Assembly (NCBI RefSeq): GCF_900102895.1
Contig: NZ_FNGD01000007.1
Coordinates: forward strand, 209,372-273,371
Direction of reading: 5' to 3'
Source: Arthrobacter sp. ov407
GTDB lineage: Bacteria; Actinomycetota; Actinomycetes; Actinomycetales; Micrococcaceae
Length of the DNA stretch: 64,000 nt
Below the pieces are notes generated by a model, which saw only the letters and a program-made list of their open reading frames with translations, ran no database searches and was not told where the DNA came from. Made by a program: the position numbers and the translations under genes. Shown here in pieces: positions 39,722-51,521 of this stretch; positions within the stretch are counted from its first letter, which is position 1; each line of letters opens with the position of its first letter.

Positions 39722-41031
39722 TACTTCTTGTCCTCAGTCTTGGAATCGGTGGCAGTTTTTCTGTCGGTCTCTGTCTTTGCAGAAGCGTCCGCCATCAGCT
39801 CGATGAAGCGGTCGAAGAGGTAGGCGGCGTCGTGCGGGCCGGCGGCAGCTTCGGGGTGGTACTGCACGGAGAAGGCCGGGATGTCGAGGCAGGCGAGCCC
39901 TTCGACGACGTCGTCGTTGAGGCTCACGTGGCTGACCTCGACGCGGCCGAAGCGTTCCTCGGGGGCCTGGGTGGCGCCGTTGAGCGGGGCGTCGACGGCG
40001 AACCCGTGGTTCTGCGAGGTGATTTCGACCTTGCCGGTGCGGCGGTCCATCACGGGCTGGTTGAGGCCGCGGTGGCCGTAGCGCAGCTTGTAGGTGCCGA
40101 ACCCGAGGGCCCGGCCCAGGATCTGGTTGCCGAAGCAGATGCCGAAGTACGGGATCTTCTCGTCGAGCACGGCGCGCAGCAGCGCGACCTGGTTGTCGGC
40201 GGTGGCGGGGTCGCCGGGGCCGTTGGACATGAAGAAGCCGTCGGGGTTCACGGCTTGGACGTCGGCGAGGGTCGCCGTGGCGGGCAGCACGTGCACCCGG
40301 ACACCGCGCTCGGCGAAGCGGACCGGGGTCATGCGCTTGATGCCTAGGTCGATGGCGGCAATGCTGAACCGCGGCTCGCCGTCCCAGCCGAAGTCCCTGG
40401 GCTCCACCGTGTACGCGGCGTCCACGCTGACTTCCTCGGCAAGACGCGAGCCTTCCATCGGCGCGCTGGCCAGGACGGCGTCGGTCAGTTCCTTGTCCGT
40501 GGCGCGGGCGGCGTCGCCGGAAAAGATGCCGGCGCGCATGGTCTTGTGTTCGCGCAGGTGGCGGGTGATGGCGCGGGTGTCGACGCCCTGGATGCCGACG
40601 ATCCCCTGCTCGATGAGCTCGTCATCCAGGGAGCGTTCGGAACGCCAGTTGGAGGGCCGGCGCGCGGCGTCGCGGACGATGTAGCCGGCGACCCAAATGC
40701 GGCGGGACTCGGCGTCGTCGGTGTTGACGCCGGTGTTGCCAATGTGCGGCGCGGTCTGGACCACGAGCTGGCGTGCGTAGGAGGGGTCGGTGATGGTCTC
40801 CTGGTAGCCGGTCATGCCGGTCGCGAAGACCGCCTCGCCGAGCGCCGTTCCGGTGGCGCCGTAGCTGGTGCCGCGGAAGATCCGGCCGTCCTCGAGCACG
40901 AGGACTGCGGGGGTCGATGCTGCTGCAGCGGGTGGAGTGCGGTTTGCTGTCACTGATTTTTCTGACACTGATTCTTCTGACACTGCTGTTTCTGTCACTT
41001 CGTTGGATTCCGTCACGTCGTTACTTTCCAC
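39721..41031 (-). CDS. carA: Carbamoyl-phosphate synthase small subunit
   Basis: 436 residues. The glutaminase subunit supplies ammonia to CarB. The N-terminal domain begins [20 protein letters not shown]; the glutaminase has the catalytic Cys in [16 protein letters not shown] and the His-Glu pair in [10 protein letters not shown]. About 40 extra N-terminal residues ([15 protein letters not shown]) are Glu/Ser/Val/Thr-rich and come from a 15-base DNA repeat; the C-terminus also ends in a charged tail. The GTG overlaps the preceding PH-protein gene by 11 bases. Confidence 0.96.
40949..41008. repeat. 15-bp repeats in the carA N-terminal extension
   Basis: Four 15-base units at 40949, 40964, 40979 and 40994, for example GACACTGATTCTTCT and GACACTGCTGTTTCT. 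They encode the five-residue Ser-Val-Ser-Glu-like repeat of the CarA extension. Confidence 0.75.
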
Positions 41032-41542
41032 TATCGGCTTCTGCCTGAGGGGCTGCGGAGATCAAATCTTGGAGGGTGGTGAGGAGCACGGTCTTGTCCT
41101 CGGCACGGCGGGTCCGGTAGCCGGTGTCCAACTCGTGGGAACCGAGCATCCAGCTGAGCACCAGCAGGCCGTCTTTCTCGACGAACTTTCCGGCCATGCC
41201 GCTTTCCTGCCGCACACCGGTGAGGCGTCCGGTCGGGATGAACACCGGGCCGGCGCCCGCGCGCTCGAACAGCACGCCTTCGGGGTGCACGCTGAGCTTG
41301 GCGTTGGTGCGGATGCCCAGATTGTGCACGGCGATCCGGTCGAGCCAGTCGCCGGCGGTGGTGGATGCGACGTACTGTCCGTCAGCTGCGGCCAGCGGGG
41401 CGCCGAGCTCGGCGGGAACCGCGGGGAGGGGCTCGACGTCGGACTGGCGGCGCAGGCGGTTACGCCAGCCGACGGCGATGAGGACAAGCGCGACGACGGT
41501 CAGGACGAGCGTGAAGAGAAGGGAAAGGTCCTTGACCGTCAT
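41021..41542 (-). CDS. PH-domain-like membrane protein in the pyr operon
   Basis: 173 residues. One N-terminal membrane helix ([20 protein letters not shown], residues ~5-25) is followed by a cytoplasmic domain of pleckstrin-homology type ([60 protein letters not shown]). Function unknown. The ATG overlaps the pyrC stop (ATGA) and the end overlaps carA by 11 bases, so it is fully embedded in the pyrimidine operon. This placement is common in actinobacteria, which suggests a conserved but undescribed link. Confidence 0.85.
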   Translation of the reverse strand: MTVKDLSLLFTLVLTVVALVLIAVGWRNRLRRQSDVEPLPAVPAELGAPLAAADGQYVASTTAGDWLDRIAVHNLGIRTNAKLSVHPEGVLFERAGAGPVFIPTGRLTGVRQESGMAGKFVEKDGLLVLSWMLGSHELDTGYRTRRAEDKTVLLTTLQDLISAAPQAEADSGK

Positions 41543-42927
41543 GCGCGGCGGCCCGCCGGTCCGGCGTCGACGGCGTCGACCGGCCACCGGTACGGTGTGT
41601 TGAGTTTGCCGTCGAGGACGGTCGGGTGGCCCTTGAAGAACGTCGCCACTACCTTCCCGGGCAGTTCCCGGCCGGCAAACGGAGAGTTACGGCCCATGGT
41701 TGCCATCTTAGAAGGGTCAACGGTCCAGCGCGCAGCCGGGTCCACGAGTATGACGTTGGCAGGCTCTCCGGCCTCGAGCGGGCGGCCCTGGTCCTGGACC
41801 CGGCCGATGGCGGCCGGAGCCGTGGACGTCACGCGGGCGAAGTCCTCCCAGCCCATCAGGCCGGTTTCGATCATCGTGTGCTGCACCACGGACAGCGCGG
41901 TTTCCAGCCCGGTCATGCCCATGGCCGCCTGCGCCCACTCGCATTCCTTGTGTTCGCTCGGGTGCGGGGCGTGGTCGGTGCCGACGACGTCGATCGTGCC
42001 GTCGGCCAAGGCGGCGCGGAGGGCCTGGACATCGGCGTCCGTGCGCAGCGGCGGGTTGACCTTGTAGACGGGGTCGTAGCTGCGGGCGAGCTCATCGGTG
42101 AGCCAGAGGTGGTGCGGGGTGACCTCGGCCGTGACGTTCACGCCGCGGGACTTGGCCCAGCGGATGATCTCCACGGACCCGGCCGTGGAGACGTGGCAAA
42201 CGTGCAGGCGGGAACCGACGTGCTGGGCCAGCAGCACGTCCCGGGCGATGATGCTCTCTTCGGCCACGGCCGGCCAGCCGGCCAGGCCGAGCACTGCGGA
42301 GACCTCACCCTCGTTCATCTGGGCGCCGGCAGTGAGGCGGGGTTCTTGCGCGTGCTGCGCCACCACGCCGTCGAACGCCTTGACGTATTCGAGCGCGCGG
42401 CGCATGAGCACCGGATCGTGCACGCAGATGCCGTCGTCGGAGAACACCCGCACGTGGGCGCGGGAGTCGGCCATGGCACCGAGTTCGGCGAGCTGCTCCC
42501 CGGCGAGTCCCACGGTGACGGCGCCCACCGGGCGGACATCCACCCAGCCGGCGGTCCGGCCAAGGGTGAGGACCTGTTCGACGACGCCGGCGGTGTCCGC
42601 CACCGGGGTGCTGTTGGCCATTGCGTGGACCGCCGTGTAGCCGCCCAGCGCGGCGGCGCGGGTGCCGGTCTCAACGGTTTCGGCGTCTTCGCGGCCGGGT
42701 TCGCGCAGATGGGTGTGGATGTCCACCATGCCCGGGAGCGCAACGAGGCCTGTGGCGTCAATTACTGTTGCGTCCCTCACCCCGGCGTCGTCGGCGTCCA
42801 GCTGACGGCCGCGGGCGACGATCACGCCGTCCCGGATCAGGAGGTCCTCGACTGCTCCGCCCAGGATCGCGGCGCCCCGGATGAGGTACGCGCCGCTGTT
42901 GTCTGCGTTCTGTTGCTGTTCGGCCAT
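41539..42927 (-). CDS. pyrC: Dihydroorotase
   Basis: 462 residues, class I dihydroorotase; closes N-carbamoyl-aspartate to dihydroorotate. Metal-site signatures are VDIHTHLREPGREDAE near residue 60 and the late DVVGTDHAPHPSEHKE. The start is ATG at 42925-42927, overlapping the pyrB stop by one base (TGATG). The frame is open far upstream inside pyrB but without family similarity. It lies between pyrB and the PH protein. Confidence 0.97.
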   Translation of the reverse strand: MAEQQQNADNSGAYLIRGAAILGGAVEDLLIRDGVIVARGRQLDADDAGVRDATVIDATGLVALPGMVDIHTHLREPGREDAETVETGTRAAALGGYTAVHAMANSTPVADTAGVVEQVLTLGRTAGWVDVRPVGAVTVGLAGEQLAELGAMADSRAHVRVFSDDGICVHDPVLMRRALEYVKAFDGVVAQHAQEPRLTAGAQMNEGEVSAVLGLAGWPAVAEESIIARDVLLAQHVGSRLHVCHVSTAGSVEIIRWAKSRGVNVTAEVTPHHLWLTDELARSYDPVYKVNPPLRTDADVQALRAALADGTIDVVGTDHAPHPSEHKECEWAQAAMGMTGLETALSVVQHTMIETGLMGWEDFARVTSTAPAAIGRVQDQGRPLEAGEPANVILVDPAARWTVDPSKMATMGRNSPFAGRELPGKVVATFFKGHPTVLDGKLNTPYRWPVDAVDAGPAGRRA

Positions 42928-43979
42928 CAGTGGCTCTCCTGGTGGGAATAAGTGAGGTTCGGATTGGCGGCGTGGGACGCGGCCGCAGAGGCAGAAACTG
43001 GTGCAGCGGCGGGTTCGCGGTTCTCCCCGGAAAGCAGCAGGTACAGGGCCGCCATGCGGATCGAGACGCCGTTGCGGACCTGTGCCAGCACGGTGGAGCG
43101 GGGCGAGTCGGCCGCGGCCGCGGAGATTTCCAGGCCGCGGTTCATCGGACCCGGGTGCATGATGATGGTGTCCTTGAGCCCCAGGCTGTCGAGGGCTCGG
43201 AGCCGGTTGTCGTCGAAGCCCCAGCGCCGGGAGTATTCGCGGGTGGTCGGGAAGAAGGATGCATTCATCCGTTCGCCCTGGACGCGGAGCATCATCATGG
43301 CGTCCACGCCCTGCGCGAGGGTCTCGTCGAGGTCGAAGCTGACGGCGCATGGCCATTTGTCGACGCCGATGGGCAGCAGCGTGGGCGGCGCGACGAGGGT
43401 CACTTCGGCGCCGAGGGTGCGCAGCAGCCAGACGTTGGAGCGGGCCACGCGGGAGTGCAGCACGTCCCCGGCGATGGCGACGCGCATGCCTTTGAGGTCG
43501 GCCCCGGCCGACGGCGTGCCGGCCAGCTTCGACCAGTGCCGGCGCATGGTGAACGCGTCCAGCAACGCCTGGGTGGGGTGTTCGTGGGTGCCGTCACCGG
43601 CGTTGATGATCGCGGCGTCGATCCAGTCGGTCGCGGCGAGCCGGTGCGGGGCGCCGGAGGCCCAGTGCCGGATGACCACCGCGTCGGCGCCCATCGCGGC
43701 GAGCGTCTGGGCGGTGTCCTTGAGCGACTCGCCCTTGGAGACTGAGGAGCCCTTCGCGGCGAAGTTGATGACGTCGGCGGAGAGCCGCTTGGCGGCGGCT
43801 TCGAAGGAGATCCGGGTGCGGGTGGAGTCCTCGAAGAACAGGTTGACCACGGTGCGCCCGCGCAGGGCGGGGAGCTTTTTGACCTCGCGCTCCCCCACGG
43901 CCGCCATTTCCTCGGCGGTATCCAGGATGCGGATGGCGTTGTGCAGGCTCAGGTCTTCGGTGGAGAGCAGGTGCCTCAT
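42927..43979 (-). CDS. pyrB: Aspartate carbamoyltransferase catalytic subunit
   Basis: 350 residues. It joins carbamoyl phosphate and aspartate. Signatures: [43 protein letters not shown] and [11 protein letters not shown]. The C-terminus has about 30 extra Ala/Ser-rich residues. No regulatory pyrI gene is present. The ATG overlaps the pyrR stop (ATGA). Confidence 0.97.
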   Translation of the reverse strand: MRHLLSTEDLSLHNAIRILDTAEEMAAVGEREVKKLPALRGRTVVNLFFEDSTRTRISFEAAAKRLSADVINFAAKGSSVSKGESLKDTAQTLAAMGADAVVIRHWASGAPHRLAATDWIDAAIINAGDGTHEHPTQALLDAFTMRRHWSKLAGTPSAGADLKGMRVAIAGDVLHSRVARSNVWLLRTLGAEVTLVAPPTLLPIGVDKWPCAVSFDLDETLAQGVDAMMMLRVQGERMNASFFPTTREYSRRWGFDDNRLRALDSLGLKDTIIMHPGPMNRGLEISAAAADSPRSTVLAQVRNGVSIRMAALYLLLSGENREPAAAPVSASAAASHAANPNLTYSHQESH

Positions 43980-44587
43980 GCGGTGGCCTCGATGACCACT
44001 TCATTGATGCGGACGCCGTCGGGGGCACCGTCCACAGAGTCGGTTTCCTCGAGCCGGACCCGGACCTTCTCGGAAGAGGAGGTGGGCAGGTTCTTGCCGA
44101 CGTGGTCCGCGCGGATGGGCAGTTCCCGGTGGCCGCGGTCGATCAGCACGGCGAGCCGGACAATCCGCGGGCGGCCGAGGTCGATGATGGCATCGAGGGC
44201 TGCCCGGATGGTGCGGCCGGAGTAGAGGACGTCGTCGATCAGGACAACAACTTTGTTGTCGATCCCGGTGCGCGGCAGCTGGGTGGGGTACGGCGGCCTG
44301 GTGGGCTGGTGCGAGAGGTCATCGCGGAACATCGTGACGTCGAGCTGGCCGACAATCGCAGCGGCATCCACGGTGGGATCCGCGGCGGCGATCTTGGCGG
44401 CGAGGCGAACGGCGAGGGGATAGCCCCGGCGCGGGATGCCCAGCAGGACGAGGTCCTGGGAGCCTTTGTTGGCCTCGAGAATTTCATGGGCGATACGAGT
44501 AAGGGCGCGGTCAATGTCAGCCTGGTTGAGGACAACCCGGGTGAGCACCACCTTCGCCGGACCCGGTGCTGAGGGCACAGAAGTCAA
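43976..44587 (-). CDS. pyrR: PyrR bifunctional pyrimidine operon regulator
   Basis: 203 residues. PyrR binds pyr mRNA in a UMP-dependent way and also has uracil phosphoribosyltransferase activity. The PRPP site is [20 protein letters not shown] and the PRTase fold begins [19 protein letters not shown]. The TTG at 44585-44587 was chosen because GGGGAG lies seven bases before it; an in-frame GTG six bases downstream and a longer start at 44614 are alternatives. It heads pyrR-pyrB-pyrC-PH-carA-carB-pyrF. A small hairpin touches its ribosome-binding site. Confidence 0.95.
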   Translation of the reverse strand: MTSVPSAPGPAKVVLTRVVLNQADIDRALTRIAHEILEANKGSQDLVLLGIPRRGYPLAVRLAAKIAAADPTVDAAAIVGQLDVTMFRDDLSHQPTRPPYPTQLPRTGIDNKVVVLIDDVLYSGRTIRAALDAIIDLGRPRIVRLAVLIDRGHRELPIRADHVGKNLPTSSSEKVRVRLEETDSVDGAPDGVRINEVVIEATA

Positions 44588-44594
44588 AGCTCGT

Positions 44595-44617
44595 CTCCCC
44601 TTTCCCCGCCTCACGGG
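44595..44617 (-). promoter_or_regulatory. Hairpin and ribosome-binding site of pyrR, possible PyrR target
   Basis: On the minus strand CCCG (44617-44614), loop TGAGG, CGGG (44608-44605) stands directly before GGAAAGGGGAG, the ribosome-binding site (44600-44595). In mycobacteria PyrR is reported to repress translation by binding near the pyrR start. The purine-rich loop and the position fit such a site, but the stem is only four pairs. An A/T-rich stretch (CCTTTTTTAATT) lies just upstream. Confidence 0.4.
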
Positions 44618-44723
44618 ACGGAATTAAAAAAGGATTATTTGCTCTTTCAAATTACCACAGCGGCGCCGTCGCCCCCTCGCCGCCGGAATGCGTTTAACCT
44701 CACACGGACATAGGCTCGGTTCC

Positions 44724-45986
44724 ATGACGATGAACGAGCCGCGGCCCGGGCAGGACCACCTCGGCGCCTCCAGCCGGCGGCCGCTGCCCCAGCAGGCCAA
44801 CCCGACGTGGCTGGGGCATGTCCAACCGGCCCACTACCAGCGGGCCCCGGCCAACAACCGCGGCCAGTTCCAGCAGGCACTGCCTCCTGCTCTACCGGCG
44901 GTCCCGGGCGGCCGCCGTTCCGCCGGCGTTTTTGGCCTCGTGCTGGCCGGCGGATTCGTCGCGTTTTTCAGCCTCTTCCTGGTCCTGCCCTTCCTGCTGG
45001 ACAGGACCGGAATCTCCGGCTTTGTCATTGGCTTCCTCGCCTCGCTGATTCCGCTGGGGACCGTGCTGTTGACGGTGCGCTTCATCGACCGCTGGGAGCC
45101 TGAGCCCAAGCCGCTGCTGCTTTTCGCCTTCGTCTGGGGCGCCGCCGTCTCGATCGCGGTGACGATGCTGATCCAGCCGTATTTTTCGCTGGTGGCGGGG
45201 CCGGCCTCGGGCCTGGACTATACGACGTTCGCCGTGACGGTCCAGGCGCCGGTGGTTGAGGAGTTCGCTAAATCCCTGGGGCTGCTGGTGCTCCTGCTCT
45301 TCGCCCCGAAACACTTCAACGGACCGGTGGACGGCGTGGTGTTCGCCTTCACGATCGCGGCAGGCTTCGCGTTCACCGAGAACATCCTCTACTTCGGCCG
45401 CGCCATCGCCGAATCCAGCGACCCCGGCACGGACCTCGCGGTAGTGTTCTTCCTCCGCGGGGTCATGTCACCCTTCGCCCACGCCATCTTCACCGGTACC
45501 ACCGGCCTGATCATGGGCTTCGCCGCGCGCCGCGGGCGCACCGGGCTGTCCGTGCTGGCGTTCGTCGTCGGCCTCGTCCCCGCGATGCTGCTTCACAGCG
45601 CCTGGAACCGCATGGGCCAGGACTTCCTGGCCCAGTACCTGCTGGTGCAGGTGCCGATCTTCCTGGTGGCGGTCCTGGTCATCGTGCTGCTGCGGGTGGC
45701 GGAGCGCAGGCTCACCCGCCAGCGGCTTAACGAATACGCGGCCGCGGGCTGGTTCACCGCGGCCGAGGTGCAAATGCTGGCCACCGCCGCGGGCCGCCGT
45801 TCTGCGCTGCGCTGGGCCAAGTCCGTTGGGCGGGGCGCGCAAATGAAGGCCTTGTTCGATGCAGCCACCCAGCTTGCCCTCACCCGGCAAGGGATCCTCA
45901 GCGGCCGGGACGTGCCGGCGCACCAACGCGAGGAGCAGCACCAGCTCGCCGAGATCGCCGCGCTCCGGGCCGCCGTCGCCGGCTAA
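44724..45986 (+). CDS. PrsW family intramembrane metalloprotease
   Basis: 420 residues, about eight membrane helices after a Pro/Gln-rich cytoplasmic N-terminus of ~65 residues. The PrsW motifs are visible: Glu-Glu in VVEEFAKSLG, FTENILYFGRA, and His in SPFAHAIFTGTTG; these residues coordinate metal in the family. In Bacillus PrsW cuts an anti-sigma factor; no anti-sigma gene is nearby, so the substrate is unknown. The ATG at 44724 was chosen over an upstream one at 44688 that adds 12 non-conserved residues. It is divergent from pyrR and ends at a strong bidirectional terminator. Confidence 0.88.
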   Translation: MTMNEPRPGQDHLGASSRRPLPQQANPTWLGHVQPAHYQRAPANNRGQFQQALPPALPAVPGGRRSAGVFGLVLAGGFVAFFSLFLVLPFLLDRTGISGFVIGFLASLIPLGTVLLTVRFIDRWEPEPKPLLLFAFVWGAAVSIAVTMLIQPYFSLVAGPASGLDYTTFAVTVQAPVVEEFAKSLGLLVLLLFAPKHFNGPVDGVVFAFTIAAGFAFTENILYFGRAIAESSDPGTDLAVVFFLRGVMSPFAHAIFTGTTGLIMGFAARRGRTGLSVLAFVVGLVPAMLLHSAWNRMGQDFLAQYLLVQVPIFLVAVLVIVLLRVAERRLTRQRLNEYAAAGWFTAAEVQMLATAAGRRSALRWAKSVGRGAQMKALFDAATQLALTRQGILSGRDVPAHQREEQHQLAEIAALRAAVAG

Positions 45987-45989
45987 CGA

Positions 45990-46025
45990 AAGAACCCCGC
46001 CCAGGCTGTCCTGGGCGGGGTTCTT
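45990..46025. terminator. Bidirectional terminator between the protease gene and nusB
   Basis: Perfect 15-base-pair stem, AAGAACCCCGCCCAG (45990-46004) with its complement (46011-46025), loop GCTGTC. A-rich and T-rich outer ends fit termination in both directions; the flanking genes are convergent. Confidence 0.9.
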
Positions 46026-46054
46026 CGTGGTGCGGGGGCTGATTCCGGTGCGAC

Positions 46055-46465
46055 CTAGGCCAGCAGCGAAGGCTTCAGCTGCTGCAGCCGGCCCAGCAGG
46101 CCGTTGATGAACGACGGCGACTCGTCCGTCGAGAGCGTCTTGGCCAGGGCCACAGCTTCGCTGACTGCCACGCCGTCCGGGACGTCGTCGTTGTAGAGCA
46201 GTTCCCAGGTGCCGATCCGCAGGATGATGCGGTCCACGGAGGGCATGCGCTCCAGGGTCCAGCCCTGCGAATAGGTCTCCAGGAATTCGTCGATGGCCAC
46301 CTGGTGCGAGACCACGCCTTCGACGATTTCGAGGGTGTACGGGTTGACGATCTGGTCTGTCTGCTCGCGGCGGGACTTCAGTACGTCGAACGCCGAGGCA
46401 GAGCGCTGCTCGGCCTCAAAAAGCACATCGAGGGCCCGGTTCCGGGCCTTACCGCGCGCACTCAC
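46055..46465 (-). CDS. nusB: Transcription antitermination factor NusB
   Basis: 136 residues. NusB binds boxA RNA with S10 to support rRNA antitermination. The all-helical fold is recognisable: ARNRALDVLFEAEQRS near the N-terminus and RMPSVDRIILRIGTWELLYN, then PSFINGLLGRL at the end. The start ATG overlaps the efp stop by one base. It is the last gene of the alaS-to-nusB run. Confidence 0.96.
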   Translation of the reverse strand: MSARGKARNRALDVLFEAEQRSASAFDVLKSRREQTDQIVNPYTLEIVEGVVSHQVAIDEFLETYSQGWTLERMPSVDRIILRIGTWELLYNDDVPDGVAVSEAVALAKTLSTDESPSFINGLLGRLQQLKPSLLA

Positions 46466-47028
46466 TAGTCGTTGACCCGGCCGAGGTAGCTGCCGTCGCG
46501 GGTGTCGACCTTGACCTTCGTGTTGTTCTCGACGAACAGCGGCACCTGGATCTCATAGCCGGTTTCGAGCGTGGCGGGCTTGGTGCCAGCCGAGGAGCGG
46601 TCGCCCTGCAGGCCCGGCTCGGTGTAGGTGATCTCGAGCACGACGCTCGGGGGCAGTTCGATGTAGAGCGGGTTGCCCTCGTGGATGGCGATGTTGACCA
46701 TCTGGTTTTCGAGCATGAAGTTGGTGGCGTCGCCGACGGTGGCGGCCGAAACGGTGAGCTGGTCGAAGTCCGAGGTGTCCATGAAGACGAAGTCGGTGCC
46801 GTCCTGGTACAGGTACTGGTAGTCGCGGCGGTCCACCGTGGCGGTCTCAATCTTCAGTCCGGCATTGAAGGTCTTGTCGACGACCTTGCCGGACATCACG
46901 TTGCGCATCTTGGTGCGCACGAACGCGCCACCCTTGCCGGGCTTGACGTGCTGGAACTCGATGATGTTCCAAAGCTGGCCCTCAAGCTTAAGGACGGTTC
47001 CGTTCTTGATGTCGTTAGTGGTTGCCAC
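46465..47028 (-). CDS. efp: Elongation factor P
   Basis: 187 residues, three beta-barrel domains. EF-P helps ribosomes through polyproline stretches. The tip loop is [14 protein letters not shown] with a conserved Lys that is modified in some bacteria; no modifying genes are nearby. Domains I-III have the usual lengths ([20 protein letters not shown], then the C-terminal [20 protein letters not shown]). The host's own Pro-rich proteins, such as the repeat protein at 6902-7801, would depend on it. An exact TTGACA lies upstream on the minus strand near 47125 but without a good -10. Confidence 0.97.
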   Translation of the reverse strand: MATTNDIKNGTVLKLEGQLWNIIEFQHVKPGKGGAFVRTKMRNVMSGKVVDKTFNAGLKIETATVDRRDYQYLYQDGTDFVFMDTSDFDQLTVSAATVGDATNFMLENQMVNIAIHEGNPLYIELPPSVVLEITYTEPGLQGDRSSAGTKPATLETGYEIQVPLFVENNTKVKVDTRDGSYLGRVND

Positions 47029-47181
47029 TGTATCCTCTTAGTTTCTCTCTGGTTCCATCAGGCCGGTGCTATCGGCCGGACGTTATGCCGGGCCGGCATG
47101 CCAAGCGGCCCGCCAGCGCGTATTTGTCAAAAATCCAAGTTCTATTCTACCGGGTCCCGCGGACAGCTGGCCGACGGAGGC

Positions 47182-47699
47182 TCAGGACTGCTGCTCCAGC
47201 ACGTCCCGCGCGCGCTGCAGCGCCACCGCGGAGGCGTAGATCAGGGCCGCGTCGGCGGATCCGGCCACGCGCAAATCCAACGCCTTTGCGAAGGATTCGA
47301 CGGCGGCGCTAACGTTCCCGCCGGCGAAGTAGGACCGGCCGAGGTGCTGGCGGACGGCCGCCTCCTCCAGGGTGCCCTGGGTCTCGGCGAGGAGCTGGCG
47401 GAACACCTCCACGGCCCGGTCGAACCGGTTCGAAACCCGGAGCACGTCCGCCTCGAAAATCCGAAGCCGGAGCGAGTCGGGGTCCTTGTAGCGGGCCTCG
47501 GCGAGGAGTTCGGCGGCTTCGGCCGCGTGCCCTTCGACGAGCCGGACAAGGATGAGGTCCCCCGGGTCCGTGGAGGCCGCCAACGCCTCGGCCATGACCT
47601 CGTCATTGACGATCTGGGGCATCAGGGACTGCGGGTTGATCCGGACTCCGGGAAAACCCGCGTCCGGCCACTCGCTCGTGCCGCCCTTGACCATGTTCA

Positions 47700-47700
<1 letters not shown>
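47182..47700 (-). CDS. Hypothetical protein with TPR-like helices
   Basis: 172 residues. Not a named family, but the C-terminal part reads like two or three tetratricopeptide repeats (RLRIFEADVLRVSNRFDRAV, then RQHLGRSYFAGGNVSAAVES and FAKALDLRVAGSADAALIYA), so a protein-binding role is likely. The N-terminal ~45 residues are specific to the family. The ATG overlaps the aroB stop by one base (TGATG), so translation depends on aroB. It lies between aroB and efp, a 153-base gap separating it from efp. Confidence 0.85.
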
Positions 47701-49398
<1,698 letters not shown>

Positions 49399-49399
<1 letters not shown>

Positions 49400-50598
49400 T
49401 AGTGGCCGATCGAGTCCAGGGACGCCGGAATGCTGTCCAGGTAACCCTTGATGTTGCGGGCGGTCTCCTGTACGGAGTCACCGCCGAATTTTTCTGTGAC
49501 CGCTTCGGCGATCACGAGAGCCACCATGGCCTCGGCCACGACGCCGGCGGCCGGGACAGCACAGACGTCGGAGCGCTGGTGGTGGGCCTTGGCGGCCTCC
49601 CCCGTGCTGACGTCGACCGTCTTGAGGGCGCGGGGCACGGTAGCGATCGGTTTCATGGCGGCACGGACGCGCAAGACATCGCCAATGCTCATGCCGCCCT
49701 CAATCCCGCCTGCACGGTTGGACGTGCGGATGATCCTGCCGTCCGCGTCCTTGACGATCTCGTCGTGGGCGGCGGAGCCGCGGCGCGCCGCGGTACGGAA
49801 GCCGTCGCCGACCTCAACGCCCTTGATGGCCTGGATGCCCATGAGGGCCGCCGCCAGGCGCGAGTCGAGGCGCCGGTCCCAGTGGACGTAGCTGCCGAGT
49901 CCCGGCGGGAGTCCGTAGACAAGCACTTCCACGACGCCGCCGAGGGTTTCGCCTTCCTTGTGCGCGACGTCGACCTCGGCCACCATGGCGTCCGAGGTTT
50001 CGCGGTCGAAGCAGCGCAGCGGATCGGCGTCCAGGGCGATCACGTTGCCCGGGACCGGCAGCGGCCGGCCTTCCGGCACGGCAACGCTGGCGATGGACAC
50101 GGTGTGGGAGACGAGTTCGATTCCGAGCTGTTTGAGGAACGCTGCGGCGACCGTGCCGAGGGCCACCCGCGTTGCCGTCTCGCGGGCGCTGGCGCGCTCC
50201 AGGACCGGGCGGGCCTCGTCGAAGCCGTATTTCTGCATGCCGGTGAAGTCGGCGTGGCCGGGCCGCGGCCGAGTCAGGGGGGCGTTCCGGGCCTGGTCGG
50301 CCAGGATTTCCGGCTCCACGGGATCGGAGGACATGATCTGTTCCCACTTGGGCCATTCGGTGTTGCCGACCTGGATGGCGACAGGGCCGCCCTGGGTCAG
50401 GCCGTGGCGGACTCCGCCGAGGATCGTGACCACGTCCTGCTCGAATTTCATCCGGGCGCCGCGGCCATAGCCGAGCCGCCGGCGGGCCAGGGCCTCGCTG
50501 ATGTGGGCGCTGGTGAGTTCCACACCGGCGGGCACGCCTTCAATTATTCCGACCAGTGCCGGGCCATGGGATTCTCCGGCAGTCAACCAACGCAACAT
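49399..50598 (-). CDS. aroC: Chorismate synthase
   Basis: 399 residues, FMN-dependent last shikimate-pathway enzyme. Signatures: [40 protein letters not shown] and [21 protein letters not shown] use the ATG at 50596-50598, where the family consensus begins; an ATG three codons earlier (50607) is possible. It is 26 bases downstream of aroE. Confidence 0.97.
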
Positions 50599-50624
50599 AC
50601 ATTCCATACTGCCATGTCGGGCGG

Positions 50625-51521
50625 TTAGATCACCCGTCGGGGCGCCCCGACTGCGTCACACATCACATCTATGACTCCGGCCGGGAGGGCCTCGCCGAGT
50701 CCGGTGAAATGCCGCACCTGCTCCACCGCCTGGTAGAGGAGCATCTCAAGTCCCGGAACCACCGTGCCGCCCGCTTCCTGCCAGACCGCCGCGATCCGGC
50801 TGGGCCAGGGATCGTAGGCGACGTCCAGGAGGAGGCCCGGACCTGTTGTCCGCCGTTGCAAGGATTCTGTCAGCATTCCCTCCGCGGCAAGTGCGTCCGC
50901 CGCGCGGGGCGGCAGCGTGGAGATGACGACGTCGGCCGCGGCGACAGCGGCGGCCGCACCGCTGAGGGGAAGCACCTGGACGGGGACCCCCACGGCGGCG
51001 GAAGCCGCGCGGGCGTCACCGGCACGGCTGGGATCGCGGACGAAGACCTCGGCAGACACCGCCCCCAGTTCCTTGAGCGCAGCGATGGCCGCGGCCGCGG
51101 TCCCGCCTCCGCCGAGGACCACAGCGGTGGGCGCCGTGGCGGCCCCCGCGTGCCGGAGCGCGTTGACGATCCCGGCGACGTCCGTGTTGTAGGCGACCAA
51201 CTGGGTGTGGTCAGCACTGCCGCCGGCGGATTCAAACGCAACGGTGTTGACGACGCCGAGTGCGCGCCCCACGCCCCGGACTTCGTCCACTTCCGCCAGC
51301 ATGGCCGATTTAAGCGGCATGGTGACCGAGAGCCCGCGCCAGGAACCGTCAGCACGCGCCTCGTCCCGGACCTGCCGCATGAAATCCGGCAGGCCGGCCT
51401 CTGTCACGTCAATGGCCGAGTAGGCGATGTCCACGCCCAGATGGGCGTAGGCGGCGCGATGCAGCGCCGGCGACTTCGAATGGCTGATGGGATGCCCAAG
51501 GACGGCAGCCCGCAGCGTCAT
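50625..51521 (-). CDS. aroE: Shikimate dehydrogenase
   Basis: 298 residues. It reduces 3-dehydroshikimate with NADPH. The substrate end has [20 protein letters not shown] and [11 protein letters not shown]; the nucleotide end has [20 protein letters not shown], and [12 protein letters not shown] supplies the catalytic region. The Lys of the catalytic pair is in MPLKSA. The start overlaps the mltG stop by four bases (ATGA). Confidence 0.95.
   Translation of the reverse strand: MTLRAAVLGHPISHSKSPALHRAAYAHLGVDIAYSAIDVTEAGLPDFMRQVRDEARADGSWRGLSVTMPLKSAMLAEVDEVRGVGRALGVVNTVAFESAGGSADHTQLVAYNTDVAGIVNALRHAGAATAPTAVVLGGGGTAAAAIAALKELGAVSAEVFVRDPSRAGDARAASAAVGVPVQVLPLSGAAAAVAAADVVISTLPPRAADALAAEGMLTESLQRRTTGPGLLLDVAYDPWPSRIAAVWQEAGGTVVPGLEMLLYQAVEQVRHFTGLGEALPAGVIDVMCDAVGAPRRVI

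Noticed and set aside
41539..43356. 605-codon frame extending pyrC upstream
   Set aside because: The extension lies inside pyrB in another frame; the family start is ATG 42927 overlapping the pyrB stop.
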